In this document: one piece after another, positions 13,346-22,583 of the stretch
Position numbering within the stretch: position 1 is the first letter of the stretch
Layout of the letters: the number at the start of each line of letters is the position of its first letter
Assembly (NCBI GenBank): GCA_905479545.1
Contig: CAJQNE010000351.1
Coordinates: forward strand, 1-24,497
Direction of reading: 5' to 3'
From: an uncultured Gammaproteobacteria bacterium
Lineage (GTDB): Bacteria; Pseudomonadota; Gammaproteobacteria; CAJQNE01
DNA length: 24,497 bases
Program-made: the position numbers and the translations under genes
Notes under the pieces: model-generated
Databases searched by the model: none
Seen by the model: only the letters and a program-made list of their open reading frames with translations
What the model was told of the DNA's origin: nothing

Positions 13346-14857
13346 TTATTCGTTGGAAGCGGCTATTAGCTCCACAATCCGGTCCAATAAATTCCAGTCA
13401 TCAAAATGTCGTTTGCCTACAAACGCCACTGGCTGACGGCCGGCTTGTCGCATGGCTCCGGCGGAGCGAATGCCCATAGGCCACAGCAGGAAACGCTCGG
13501 CGCGGTCGGTTTTGCTAACCAATGCATCGGTTCGGAAGGCGCTGCGGGTTTGGTTGTTGTCAGCCGTTAGATTTAGTAAATCGGAATAGGGCCGGTGAAC
13601 CAGTTTGCTGGCAGCCGCCAGCTCAAGGCGGGTTGCGATGGCAATGCCACGCAGTTGGTGTTCGCCGCTGCTAACTCTCAACTTCAGTTGGCTTCCGCCA
13701 GCTGCAGCCGTTTGCAGTGCTGGCAATACGATAGGCGGTTCTGGCCATTGTTGAGCTTGTTCGCGGGCGACAAAACCAGCGCTGGGGATAATGAGGTGGT
13801 AGCAGCCGCAGGGGTGGATACTGTCATACACCAGCGGCTCGCCCTGTTCATTTAGCGTTACTCGCCAGACGATGCCATCGAGCCGACCGGCCAGAATGTC
13901 GGCGGGGTGCTTAGCGGTACGGGCCGGGAACCATAGTTGGTAGTTGAGCTGCAGCCGCCAGGCTCCGTTAAGCCAGGTGTAGCTGGTAAATTGGTATTCG
14001 GCAGGCTGTTGAGTATTGGCGATGGTGGTTTGACGAGCTTCATTCCAATTCAGCGAGGCTGGCTTGTCGTTGCTGCCAGCCGTTTCAATTTCCCATAGCG
14101 GTGAGTGTTGTTGCAATAGGCTGGCTAGCTGTGGACCGGCTTGCGGTAAACCCAGTGGGTCAGTGAGAAACGTCGGCTTGGTATGCGGTAGCTTCGGCAG
14201 GCCCATTGATCGACTGCTGTATAGCCGCAGTGGCTGGGTGGTTGCCAGCGCGGCTAGCGGCTGCGAAAAATCAGTAACATATTTTTGCCGCAGGGCAGCT
14301 AAACCCAGCTTCGGGCCAAGCTGAGTAATAGGATAGAAGCCCAGCCAGCGTTGCCAGCTTGAGTATTCGTCAGGAATCGGCCGTGCCAACGCGGTTTTAG
14401 ACGCCTTAACGGGAGCAGGAGAACAACGTTGTTGCCATACCGCGAGCGACTCACCTTGAGCGATTGCCTGACGGGTGACGGGACTTAGTTGCTGCCATTC
14501 GATCTGCTGTCGCTCCTTGGCTAACGCAGCGGCTAGTTCCAGCCAACGTTGCCAGGCGGCTGAGGTAAGCGGCTCGCTCTGTAGCCCGCTGGCGAGTTGG
14601 GCGAGCAGGCGGTTGGTTCGCAGCCGTGGTTCGCCGTCAATGCGCCAACTACCCGCATCACTCACTCCGGCGGCAGCTACCGCGCGCTCAAACTGCTGGT
14701 AAAACACATCACAATTGAGCGCGCCGTGAGGCCCGCTATTAAGCCTGGGTTGCACAGTGACACAGCCACCAAGCAGGCTGGCAAAAACCAGCAGCAGGGC
14801 AAAACGCGGACACAAAAAAACCCCGCGCGCGAGGCGAGCGGGGCTTTTGGTTGGCAT
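13346..14857 (-). CDS. Outer- or inner-membrane lipoprotein of unknown function, about 490-500 aa
   Basis: A lipoprotein: a hydrophobic stretch FALLLVFASLLGGC ends in a lipobox, with Cys32 (numbered from the ATG at 14857) as the lipidation site. The mature part is mostly beta-strand-like with Trp-rich segments (SSWQRWLGFYPITQLG, YTWLNGAWRLQLNYQLWFPART) and a conspicuous HPCGCYH motif at 348-354 in SIHPCGCYHLIIPS, which could bind metal or heme. I know the general type as an uncharacterised gammaproteobacterial lipoprotein, but assign no function. The ATG at 14857 lies before a strong terminator hairpin (14814-14845) that would then encode residues 4-14. A TTG at 14815, leaving a compact signal peptide starting CPRFALLL, is an alternative start. 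Confidence 0.8.
   Translation of the reverse strand: MPTKSPARLARGVFLCPRFALLLVFASLLGGCVTVQPRLNSGPHGALNCDVFYQQFERAVAAAGVSDAGSWRIDGEPRLRTNRLLAQLASGLQSEPLTSAAWQRWLELAAALAKERQQIEWQQLSPVTRQAIAQGESLAVWQQRCSPAPVKASKTALARPIPDEYSSWQRWLGFYPITQLGPKLGLAALRQKYVTDFSQPLAALATTQPLRLYSSRSMGLPKLPHTKPTFLTDPLGLPQAGPQLASLLQQHSPLWEIETAGSNDKPASLNWNEARQTTIANTQQPAEYQFTSYTWLNGAWRLQLNYQLWFPARTAKHPADILAGRLDGIVWRVTLNEQGEPLVYDSIHPCGCYHLIIPSAGFVAREQAQQWPEPPIVLPALQTAAAGGSQLKLRVSSGEHQLRGIAIATRLELAAASKLVHRPYSDLLNLTADNNQTRSAFRTDALVSKTDRAERFLLWPMGIRSAGAMRQAGRQPVAFVGKRHFDDWNLLDRIVELIAASNE
14814..14845 (-). terminator. Rho-independent terminator overlapping the lipoprotein start
   Basis: On the minus strand GCCCCGC pairs with GCGGGG, extended inward by CGC/GCG across one mismatch, and is followed by seven T residues (14820-14814). 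It ends transcription from the SH3-protein gene, yet falls inside the reading frame of the next gene if that begins at 14857. Confidence 0.88.
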
Positions 14858-14891
14858 AAGCCTTAGTCTAAAAAGGGCTTATATCGGAGGC

Positions 14892-15656
14892 TTATAGCGC
14901 ATCCCAGTTATTGGCGCGCTTAGGGCGTAGCCGTGGTGCGATAAGGCCAATAAGAATGCCGAATACAATCACGCCGGCACCAATCAGGAACCAGTCGCGC
15001 TTAGCCCGTGAACGCAGGGTTGAGGTCGCTTGCTTCTCAACCCGCAGCTCGCGCTCTAACTTAGTGCGCTGGTCGGTTAGCTGCTTGTTGTCTTCGCTGA
15101 GCTGAATGGCGCGGCCGGCGGTTTTCTTAATTTGGTCTAACTCGCGTTTCAGCGCGGCGTTTTCCGTTTCCAAACGCTGCAGGTTTGAATCGACTTCGCT
15201 TTTAGCGCTGGTCGTGGTGTTCAGCTGCTGACGCGTGCGGGTGAAGGTGGTTTGTAAGCCGTTAAGATCAGACTGAATATCCGCAACCTGACTTTTCGCC
15301 CGCTGTTCGGCGGCGTCGATACGTGCCTTGGCATTATTTTCGGCAGCGGCAATGCGGGTTTTGGCGTCGCGCTGGATGTAAGCAATGCGATCACGAGCGA
15401 CAGGCTGTGAATCCAGCTGGCGGCTGAGTACCCAACCTTCATTGCCATTAGATGCCCGTACCTGAGTCCAGCCTGCAGCTTTATCCACGCTGACAACTTT
15501 CAGTTCGGTACCACTTTTTAGTGATTTCTTAATCGAGTAGTTCAAACCCGGGCCGCTGCGCATGTAAATGGTTAGCACATCGCTTACATAGCGGGTTTGA
15601 GCTAACGCTGGCAGCGCGCTGCCTAGCAGAAGAATAGCAATTAACAACTTTTTCAT
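14892..15656 (-). CDS. YgiM-like SH3-domain, coiled-coil membrane protein
   Basis: The best start is the ATG at 15656 (AGGTG five bases upstream); an earlier in-frame codon at 15677 would only add seven residues. It has a signal peptide MKKLLIAILLLGSALPALA, then a bacterial SH3 domain (RYVSDVLTIYMRSGPGLNYS, GWTQVRASNGNEGWVLSRQL). A long coiled coil (about 95-215) rich in Ala, Gln, Lys and Glu follows, then a C-terminal transmembrane helix DWFLIGAGVIVFGILIGLIAP and a basic tail. This architecture is that of the TIGR04211/YgiM family. E. coli YgiM is next to the cca gene and of unclear function. Here the domain would face the periplasm, anchored by the C-terminal helix. Confidence 0.88.
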   Translation of the reverse strand: MKKLLIAILLLGSALPALAQTRYVSDVLTIYMRSGPGLNYSIKKSLKSGTELKVVSVDKAAGWTQVRASNGNEGWVLSRQLDSQPVARDRIAYIQRDAKTRIAAAENNAKARIDAAEQRAKSQVADIQSDLNGLQTTFTRTRQQLNTTTSAKSEVDSNLQRLETENAALKRELDQIKKTAGRAIQLSEDNKQLTDQRTKLERELRVEKQATSTLRSRAKRDWFLIGAGVIVFGILIGLIAPRLRPKRANNWDAL

Positions 15657-15957
15657 TAAAACACCTGTAACGCCCAATTACGGCCAAATATAGCCGATTT
15701 TAGGGGTAGAATACGGCACACGCCGCACTGTAGAAGCCATAACTAACCGGGGAAACTACCCGAGTTTCGGGCGCACTGCGCCATCCGTACAGCCGACTTC
15801 GTGATGAGATTGGCGCAGAGTGTAGCAAAGCGAAAAAGTTTTGCAGCATGCAGCCGATAACAAAATCACATTCGACTAATTCTGGTACGCAATAAGCCAA
15901 TAGGCCTATCGCTTTCCAGCTTAAAACTAACCAATAAAACACAGCTTTGAGCACTTT

Positions 15958-17046
15958 ATGAGCAGATTTTCCAGTACTGAGCAGTTCCGGCACGGTAAGG
16001 GCCCGTTTAACCAAGGCAGCGGCACGGGCGTGTTGTTTGTGAACCTCGGTACACCTGATGAGCCCACCACCAGTGCTGTGCGGCGCTACTTGCGCGAATT
16101 TCTCAGTGACCGACGGATAGTAGAAATTCCGAAAGTCATTTGGTGGCTGATTCTGCACTTAATTATTCTGCCGCTGCGACCACGAAAGTCTGCCGCCGCG
16201 TATAAACGGGTGTGGAGCGACGCTGGCTCACCGCTGTTGGCTATTTCTAAGCAACAAGCAGCCGCATTGCAGGCTCAACTGCCGGGTGCCAACGTACAAA
16301 TCGCCATGCGCTATGGCAATCCCAGCATTGCGAGTGGCCTGCAGGCCTTGCGTGATGCCGGTTGCACCCGCCTGTTGGTGTTACCCGCCTATCCGCAGTA
16401 TTCGGGGCCGACCACTGCCTCAGTGATTGATGCCGTGTGGGCTGAACTTAGCGAATGGCGCTGGTTGCCGGAGGTACGACATATCAATGGCTATTACGAC
16501 CATCCCGGCTATATTCAGGCACTAGCGAATAGCGTTCGTGAGCAGTGGGCACAGCGGCCAAAAGGTGAAAAACTGCTTATTTCATTCCACGGCGTGCCCC
16601 GGCGGACATTGGAATTGGGCGACCCTTACCACTGCCATGCTCAAAAAACCGCGCGGTTACTGATTGAAGAACTGGGCTTACACGAGAGCAAAGTCGCCAC
16701 CAGCTTTCAAAGCCGCTTTGGCAAAGCGGAGTGGCTACAGCCATACACCACTGCGACTCTCCAGGAATGGGCCGAACTTGGGGTTAAAACGGTGGACGTA
16801 GTGTGTCCGGGCTTCAGCGCCGACTGTCTGGAAACATTGGACGAAATTGCTTTTGAGGCCGATGAAGATTTCCGCGCCGCCGGTGGCCAGTCGCTGCGCT
16901 ATTTACCGGCACTGAATGACCGCGAAGACCACATCGCTATGCTTGCGGGTCTGGTGCGAAATCACTGTCAGGGTTGGCCACTGGGTGAACGGTCGTCAGA
17001 CCCGGCAATGGAGCAACGGGCCAAGGCTCTGGGTGCAGCGGAATAA
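15958..17046 (+). CDS. hemH: Ferrochelatase
   Basis: A 362-residue ferrochelatase, the last step of protoheme synthesis, inserting Fe2+ into protoporphyrin IX. Motifs in order are TGVLFVNLGTPDEP (residues 23-36), VWSDAGSPLL, AMRYGNPSI, LPAYPQYSGPTTASV, LLISFHGVPRR with catalytic His211, GDPYHCHAQKTA, TSFQSRFGKAEWLQPYT, VVCPGFSADCLETLDEI with Glu292, and YLPALNDREDHI near the end. It is complete and of normal length. No strong Shine-Dalgarno precedes the ATG, and the first 20 residues are variable in this family. It is divergent from the SH3 protein gene, with about 300 bases between the two starts. Confidence 0.96.
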   Translation: MSRFSSTEQFRHGKGPFNQGSGTGVLFVNLGTPDEPTTSAVRRYLREFLSDRRIVEIPKVIWWLILHLIILPLRPRKSAAAYKRVWSDAGSPLLAISKQQAAALQAQLPGANVQIAMRYGNPSIASGLQALRDAGCTRLLVLPAYPQYSGPTTASVIDAVWAELSEWRWLPEVRHINGYYDHPGYIQALANSVREQWAQRPKGEKLLISFHGVPRRTLELGDPYHCHAQKTARLLIEELGLHESKVATSFQSRFGKAEWLQPYTTATLQEWAELGVKTVDVVCPGFSADCLETLDEIAFEADEDFRAAGGQSLRYLPALNDREDHIAMLAGLVRNHCQGWPLGERSSDPAMEQRAKALGAAE

Positions 17047-17202
17047 GCTGGACGGAAAGAAGCTATACGCCGCTGGCTCTATGCACTGACAACGGCCAGC
17101 GTTACGGCAATGGACTTGCCCCTGTAGCTCGGCCAAACTGATGGCTATTCATTCTCCACTGAACCTAACTAATCCTAACTAAAAACCGGCACTGATAGCA
17201 TT

Positions 17203-18582
17203 ATGGCGAACCAGCTAATTCCCGACGGCGACACTCCTCCGGCTCGCGAGCGATTCCGCTGGTTATTCTGGCTGCTGGCGGTGGTAGTACTTGCTTGTGC
17301 AGTTGGCTTATTTGCCCGAATGAAAAACACCGCGCCTGCCGCACCAAAAGTCGAACCTCAGCTGCGGCGCTGGTCAGTCGCGACACTACCTGCCGCGCCC
17401 ACAAGCATCACCCCAACCCTGCCGGTAACCGGCACTGTCGTTGCCCCGCAGGGAGCGATGCTCACAGCTAAAACAGCGGCCGCAGTGGAGCAAGTTCATC
17501 ATTTGGCAGGCGCTACCGTGCGGGCTGGTGAGCGACTCATTTCCTTTGATAGTGATATTCAGCGGCTGACACTTGCCAGCCGCGAAGCCCAGCTATTGAG
17601 CGCCGAAGCTCAGCTTGCCGCTGAAGTGTCCCGTGCCGGTGCCGACCGGGACGCACTCGCTCAGGAACAACGTCTGCAGCAGTTAGCGCAAAGCGCTTAC
17701 AACCGCCAACAAAAACTGCAGAAGCGTGATCTCGGTGCACAATCGCGGGTAGACGATGCAGCTCAAGGACTCGCCCAACGCAAGTTAGCGGTTATTCAGC
17801 GCCAGCTGCAGATTAGTCAGGCCGACTCCCGCCGTAACCAACTGCAAGCGGCGGCAGACCAAGCTCGTAGCGCGGTTGAGTTGGCCCGTCTGGATTTAAG
17901 CCACACTTCCGTGGCCGCACCATTTGATGCAAGAGTGCAGAGCGTAGCGGTCAGTGTTGGCCAACAAATTGCCCCCGGCCAGCCATTGGCAACGCTGTAC
18001 GCGCCTCAGCGGCTGGAGCTGAAAGTGCAGCTAACACCTCGCCGCCTGCAGCAATTGCAGACGGCCGTTGCCAGTGGCCAGCAAAACAGCATTACCGCTA
18101 GCGGCGAAGTAGACGGCACCACCGTTACCGGCAAGCTCGACCGACTGGGCGCTGATATTGCTGCGGGCAGCGGTGTGGTCGATGCCTTTTTCCAAATTGA
18201 CGGTGGCAGCGCAGCGTTACAGCCGGGCCGCACCGTCGAAATGGATGTAACGATGCCAGCGCTTAACAATGTGGTGAGCATGCCGCCCGCAGCGCTTTAC
18301 GGTAACAACCGCGCTTACCTATTAAGCGGTGAAGACGACGCGCAGGTTATGCGCAGCGTGCAAGTAACCGTAGTGGGTGAGCAGCGCAAAGCGGAGGGCG
18401 AACTATGGCTACTGACCCGCAGCCCGGGCTTTGCTGCCGGCGAGCAGCTAATCATTACGCAAATTCCCGGTGCCGGCGATGGTGTAGCGGTTGAACGGGT
18501 TGAACCTGTCGCGGCTAATGAACAATCGGCCGGGGACATGAGCGGTTCCGCTGATAGCGGCTTGAGCACGAGGCAACAATAA
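17203..18582 (+). CDS. RND efflux pump periplasmic adaptor (membrane fusion protein)
   Basis: A 459-residue adaptor. One N-terminal transmembrane anchor (about 18-41, FRWLFWLLAVVVLACAVGLFA) replaces a signal peptide or lipobox. The first lipoyl half-motif is around residues 69-110 (LPVTGTVVAPQGAMLTAKTAAAVEQV). A coiled-coil hairpin (about 123-218) is rich in Gln, Ala and Arg, and the second lipoyl half follows (LSHTSVAAPFDARVQSVAVSVGQQIAPGQPLATLY). The beta-barrel and membrane-proximal domains then follow. The C-terminus (VEPVAANEQ...) is Ser/Gly rich. Its TAA overlaps the permease ATG by one base, so the two are translationally coupled. No outer-membrane TolC-type gene is present here. Confidence 0.92.
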   Translation: MANQLIPDGDTPPARERFRWLFWLLAVVVLACAVGLFARMKNTAPAAPKVEPQLRRWSVATLPAAPTSITPTLPVTGTVVAPQGAMLTAKTAAAVEQVHHLAGATVRAGERLISFDSDIQRLTLASREAQLLSAEAQLAAEVSRAGADRDALAQEQRLQQLAQSAYNRQQKLQKRDLGAQSRVDDAAQGLAQRKLAVIQRQLQISQADSRRNQLQAAADQARSAVELARLDLSHTSVAAPFDARVQSVAVSVGQQIAPGQPLATLYAPQRLELKVQLTPRRLQQLQTAVASGQQNSITASGEVDGTTVTGKLDRLGADIAAGSGVVDAFFQIDGGSAALQPGRTVEMDVTMPALNNVVSMPPAALYGNNRAYLLSGEDDAQVMRSVQVTVVGEQRKAEGELWLLTRSPGFAAGEQLIITQIPGAGDGVAVERVEPVAANEQSAGDMSGSADSGLSTRQQ

Positions 18583-21500
18583 TGGGCTCTAGCAAGCAGC
18601 CAGGCCCTGAAGCCGGCGTTGGTAAAGCCGGTGGTTTAATTGGCGTATTGGCACGCCACAGGGTCGCGTCTAATCTGATAATGATTCTGATGCTGATGGC
18701 CGGTTTTTTTGCCCTTAGCAAACTGCAAACCCAGTTCTTCCCGAATTTCCAAACCGATATCGTATTGGTAAACGTGTTGTGGAGCGGCGCGGCACCGGAA
18801 GACATTGAGCAGGCATTAATTGAGCCACTGGAAACCGAACTCCGTGAGCTGAAGGACCTGAAAAAACTGACCTCGGCCTCTCGCTTGGGTCGCGGCATTG
18901 TCATTATTGAATTTGAGCCGGGCGTTGAAATTGGCTTAGCGCTGGACGATGTGAAGGAGCGGGTGGCAAGGGTGCGTAACCTGCCAGCTGACGCCGAAGA
19001 ACCGGCGGTAACTCTGCTTTCAGATAACGACGCGACCCGCAGCCGCAGTATTTCCCGTGTGCTATTAACCGGCCCGAACAGCATGGCCGAGTTACGCACG
19101 CTGGCTCATCGCGCCGAACGCGAATTGCTCGATGCCGGTATTGGCGATGTGGTTTTAAACGGCTTGCCCGCCGAGGAATTGGCGATAGAAATTCCGTCGG
19201 CTCAGCTACGTGAGCTGGGCTTGTCGCTAGCCGATGTTGGCCAGCAGTTAGCAGCCCGAAGTGTCGATTTACCTGCCGGTACGGCTGGCCGGGCTGATAT
19301 GGCCCGCCAGCTGCGTAGCCTGGAGCAACGCCGCAACGAACGCGATTTGGGCAGCTTGGTAGTGGCAGTTGATGCTAACGGCCGACGGCTGACCGTGGAC
19401 GACGTGGGCACGGTAACCCGCCAGCCACGACCGAATCAGGTGTCGCTGTTTCAAGGCGGCAAACCGGCTATCGAGCTGGATATTTTTGCCGCAGAAAATC
19501 AGGATTTGCTCGACGGCGCCGTCATTCTGAATGCCTGGCTGGAAAAAACCCGGCCACTGCTACCGGCTGGCTATCAGCTGCAAAGTTACGATATTCAGTG
19601 GGAGCCGCTACAACAGCGAATCGACCTGCTACTGAAAAACGGTGCCGGTGGCCTGCTGTTAATTCTGGCTATTCTGTTTATCTTTTTGAATGGTCGGGTC
19701 GCATTCTGGGTGGCCGTCGGTATTCCGACTTCGTTTATGGCAACCCTGCTGCTGCTTTGGTACTTCGGCGGCACCATCGACATGCTCTCGCTATTCGGCA
19801 TGTTGATGGCACTTGGTGTGATTGTTGATGACGCGATTGTGGTGGGCGAAGACGTGCTGGCCCGCTATCAGCAAGGCCATAATGCCCCGGATGCTGCTAT
19901 TGGTGGTGCGCTGAGAATGTTCGCGCCGGTCGCCTCGGCGTCGATTACCACTATCGCCGCTTTTACGCCGTTGCTGATGGTATCCGGCATTACCGGTGCG
20001 ATTCTGTTTGCCATTCCGCTAGTTGTTATTTGCGTGGTGATTGCCTCGCTGGTTGAGTGTTTTCTGGTACTTCCGGGCCACCTGAACCATAGCCTTGCCA
20101 AAGCCAACCGCGAAGAAGGCCGCTTTCGGCGTGCGGTTGATTCGGGCTTTAATCGGTTTCGCGATGGGCCATTCCGGGCGCTGGTGACCTTCTGTGTCAG
20201 TCATCGCGCCTTTACTCTCGCCTGTGCATTCGCCTGCCTGATATTAAGTTTCAGTTTGCTCGCCGGAAAACGCGTTCAATTTGAGTTTTTCCCGACGCCA
20301 GAATTACCTGTGGTGCTTGCCAACGTGCAATTCGTCGCGGGCACGCCAGCTGATCGGGTTAGCGATTATCTTCGACATCTCGAAGCGGCCGCTGAAGAAA
20401 CCGCTAGAGAAATTGAACAAGAGACGGGTAACAATGTTTTAGTGCTTGCAGTGCAGGTGATGGGCTTTAACACCCTCGGTGGGCCGACCGGCGTTAATGC
20501 TGATCAGAACGGCTTATTGCGGGTGCAGCTGACCGAGCCGGATGCTCGGGAGGTTCGCAATGGCGAATTTATCCGTCGCTGGCAAAAACGCATTCAACAG
20601 ACTCCGGGCCTGGAATTGCTGTCCATATCCACCCCACGTGGTGGGCCACCGGGCCGTGATATTGAAGTGTCGCTGAGCGGTGCCGATGTGGGCCAGCTCA
20701 AAGCCGCCAGCGAATGGCTGCAACAGCAGCTACGTGGTGTCGCGGGCGTACTGACCGTCGAAGACAACACACCTTACGGTCGCGAACAGCTGATTTATAG
20801 CCTGACACCCACCGGCGAAGCATTGGGCCTGAGCACCCGCGAAGTGGGTCGTCAGCTGCGGGCGGCGTTTGACGGCCAGCTAGTGCAAATTTTTCAGGAC
20901 GACGGCGACGAAGTGGAAGTGCGGGTAATGCTGCCCGCCGAAGAGCGCGACCGGATAAGCAACCTGCAAAGCCTACCGTTGCGGCTACCAAACGGCAGTA
21001 CCGCACCGGTGGGGCAGTTGGTGCAGTTTGAATCGCAGCGTGGTTTCGAAACGCTGCGCCACAGCGACAGCAAACTAGCGGTTAAAGTGCAGGGCGATAT
21101 TGACCCGGCAATTATTAACGCCAATGCCTTGAATCAACAATTGCAAGACAGCCTGCTGCCGCAGTTACAAGAGCAGTGGCCGGCCATTCGCTATAAATTT
21201 GAAGGCCAGCAGGAAAACCAGGCTCAAACCGGAGCCGATATGAAACGCGGCGCGCTGTATGCGTTTTTTATGATCTACATTGTGTTGGCCTGGGTGTTCA
21301 ACTCTTACAGCAAACCACTGGTAGTGATGAGCGTCATTCCGTTCTCGATTGTGGGTGCCATTGTTGGCCACTGGCTGCTTGGCCTGACCATGTCGCTGCT
21401 GACATTTTTTGGCTTCTTCGCGCTCTCCGGCATCGTCGTGAACGATTCGATAGTACTGGTGACGGCTTATCGGGAATTGCGCGCGCGTGACATAGAAGTA

Positions 21501-21779
21501 AACGATGCACTAATTCAAGCCAGCTGCCAACGACTCCGGGCCGTAATGCTCACGTCGCTAACCACCATAGCTGGCTTATTGCCGCTACTATTCGAAACCT
21601 CACTACAAGCTCAGTTTCTTATCCCGATGGCCGCCACACTGGTATTCGGCCTGGCCTTTGGCACGCTGCTAGTGTTGATTATGGTGCCGGCGCTGATTAG
21701 TACCCTGGAATCTTTCCAGCGGCGAATTAGCGGTAAGCCGACACCACGGCAAATTCGCCTGCGGGAGCGGCAATCGTAA
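18582..21779 (+). CDS. RND efflux transporter permease (AcrB-type)
   Basis: A 1065-residue inner-membrane pump with the usual two-fold repeat: a transmembrane helix, a large periplasmic loop, six helices, then the same again. The proton-relay pair is at GMLMALGVIVDDAIVVGEDV, equivalent to AcrB Asp407-Asp408. Helix 10 reads FALSGIVVNDSIVLVTAY, with Asn where AcrB has Lys940, as seen in one RND subgroup. SFMATLLLLWYFGGTIDMLSLFG and EFFPTPELPVVLANV are also typical. The substrate cannot be deduced. A degraded relative of part of this gene lies at 24370-24492. Confidence 0.95.
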   Translation: MGSSKQPGPEAGVGKAGGLIGVLARHRVASNLIMILMLMAGFFALSKLQTQFFPNFQTDIVLVNVLWSGAAPEDIEQALIEPLETELRELKDLKKLTSASRLGRGIVIIEFEPGVEIGLALDDVKERVARVRNLPADAEEPAVTLLSDNDATRSRSISRVLLTGPNSMAELRTLAHRAERELLDAGIGDVVLNGLPAEELAIEIPSAQLRELGLSLADVGQQLAARSVDLPAGTAGRADMARQLRSLEQRRNERDLGSLVVAVDANGRRLTVDDVGTVTRQPRPNQVSLFQGGKPAIELDIFAAENQDLLDGAVILNAWLEKTRPLLPAGYQLQSYDIQWEPLQQRIDLLLKNGAGGLLLILAILFIFLNGRVAFWVAVGIPTSFMATLLLLWYFGGTIDMLSLFGMLMALGVIVDDAIVVGEDVLARYQQGHNAPDAAIGGALRMFAPVASASITTIAAFTPLLMVSGITGAILFAIPLVVICVVIASLVECFLVLPGHLNHSLAKANREEGRFRRAVDSGFNRFRDGPFRALVTFCVSHRAFTLACAFACLILSFSLLAGKRVQFEFFPTPELPVVLANVQFVAGTPADRVSDYLRHLEAAAEETAREIEQETGNNVLVLAVQVMGFNTLGGPTGVNADQNGLLRVQLTEPDAREVRNGEFIRRWQKRIQQTPGLELLSISTPRGGPPGRDIEVSLSGADVGQLKAASEWLQQQLRGVAGVLTVEDNTPYGREQLIYSLTPTGEALGLSTREVGRQLRAAFDGQLVQIFQDDGDEVEVRVMLPAEERDRISNLQSLPLRLPNGSTAPVGQLVQFESQRGFETLRHSDSKLAVKVQGDIDPAIINANALNQQLQDSLLPQLQEQWPAIRYKFEGQQENQAQTGADMKRGALYAFFMIYIVLAWVFNSYSKPLVVMSVIPFSIVGAIVGHWLLGLTMSLLTFFGFFALSGIVVNDSIVLVTAYRELRARDIEVNDALIQASCQRLRAVMLTSLTTIAGLLPLLFETSLQAQFLIPMAATLVFGLAFGTLLVLIMVPALISTLESFQRRISGKPTPRQIRLRERQS

Positions 21780-21850
21780 GCAGTAGCTAATTCCAACTCG
21801 TCGCAGTTGCCCGACCGATGACATACCCGACTAGATTAGGACCGCGGCTG

Positions 21851-22441
21851 TTACTGCCTGGCCGTCATGCTTTGCGCCGTATTAAACGCCGCACGGCGTA
21901 CTTCCTCGGCCAAACCCGAATCGGGCAGCGTCCGGGCGAGAATCATCCCACCCACACAGAGCGCCGCAAGCGATAGCGCTTGTTCCCGTGCGGGGCCTGT
22001 CGTGCTATCGACGCCAGTTTCAAACAAACCCACCATCGCCCCCAACAACTCCTGATAGGCAAGCCGAACCTGAGGGTTGGCTCTGGCAACATCTGATGGC
22101 AGCGCGATCATCGGGCATTGGCCATCTAAGTCGTCGAGGTGTTCTGATGACAAGTAACCGTTAATCATACGGCGGGACATCTCTGCGCCTGAAGTCGCCG
22201 AATGCACGCCGGATTCCTCACGCCATATCGCTCCACGGCCCATTAGGAAGCTACTTACCGCGGCTTCATATAGCGCTTCTTTGCTTGGAAAGTGGCCATA
22301 GAACGCGCCTCGCGTTAGTCCGGCTTCGGCCATTACCATTTCAATGGTGACGTCTTGAAAGCCGTGTCGATTAAATAGCACCCGGGCTGACTCGACGATC
22401 TTCTTCCGGCTCATCTGCTTGTGTTCAACGCTGTAGGGCAT
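21851..22441 (-). CDS. TetR/AcrR-family transcriptional regulator
   Basis: About 196 residues. The DNA-binding domain is N-terminal: RKKIVESARVLFNRHGFQDVTIEMVMAEAGLTRGAFYGHFPSKEALYEAAV, with the helix-turn-helix in TIEMVMAEAGLTRGAFYGHF. The C-terminal ligand domain is variable and includes a Cys at DGQCPMIALPSD and LAALCVGGMILAR, resembling the TetR group near the SlmA/AcrR-type regulators. The ATG at 22441 is 7 bases after a GGA and preferred over the GTG at 22444. It is divergent from the YCII-like gene across a perfect palindrome (22487-22510), and convergent with the RND operon, so it probably controls the divergent gene and itself. Confidence 0.93.
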   Translation of the reverse strand: MPYSVEHKQMSRKKIVESARVLFNRHGFQDVTIEMVMAEAGLTRGAFYGHFPSKEALYEAAVSSFLMGRGAIWREESGVHSATSGAEMSRRMINGYLSSEHLDDLDGQCPMIALPSDVARANPQVRLAYQELLGAMVGLFETGVDSTTGPAREQALSLAALCVGGMILARTLPDSGLAEEVRRAAFNTAQSMTARQ

Positions 22442-22486
22442 CACTTATTCCAATTTTTCGACTGCTGGCTACATTAACACCGCCGC

Positions 22487-22510
22487 TATATATGTTCTTG
22501 AACATATATA
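22487..22510. promoter_or_regulatory. Palindromic TetR operator in the divergent promoter region
   Basis: TATATATGTTC (22487-22497), centre TT, and GAACATATATA (22500-22510) form a perfect 11+2+11 inverted repeat. TTGAAC (22498-22503) with TACTTA (22522-22527, 18-base spacer) makes a possible promoter for the right-hand genes, so a repressor bound here would block it. Confidence 0.72.
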
Positions 22511-22583
22511 AGTACGTGCAATACTTAAGCGCCTCAGTACAACCTAAAAAGTACACCCACCCAGCGGACCAAGGAAATACACC

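Noticed and set aside
13265..13355. Integron attC-like site (minus-strand GTTGGGC core preceded by CTTCACTCGGCCC)
   Set aside because: The core and its upstream bases look attC-like, but a matching left end with complementary L and R boxes is not found, and no second site flanks higBA.
15700..16158. 152-codon minus frame overlapping the start of hemH
   Set aside because: Antisense to conserved ferrochelatase N-terminal motifs, with no features of its own.
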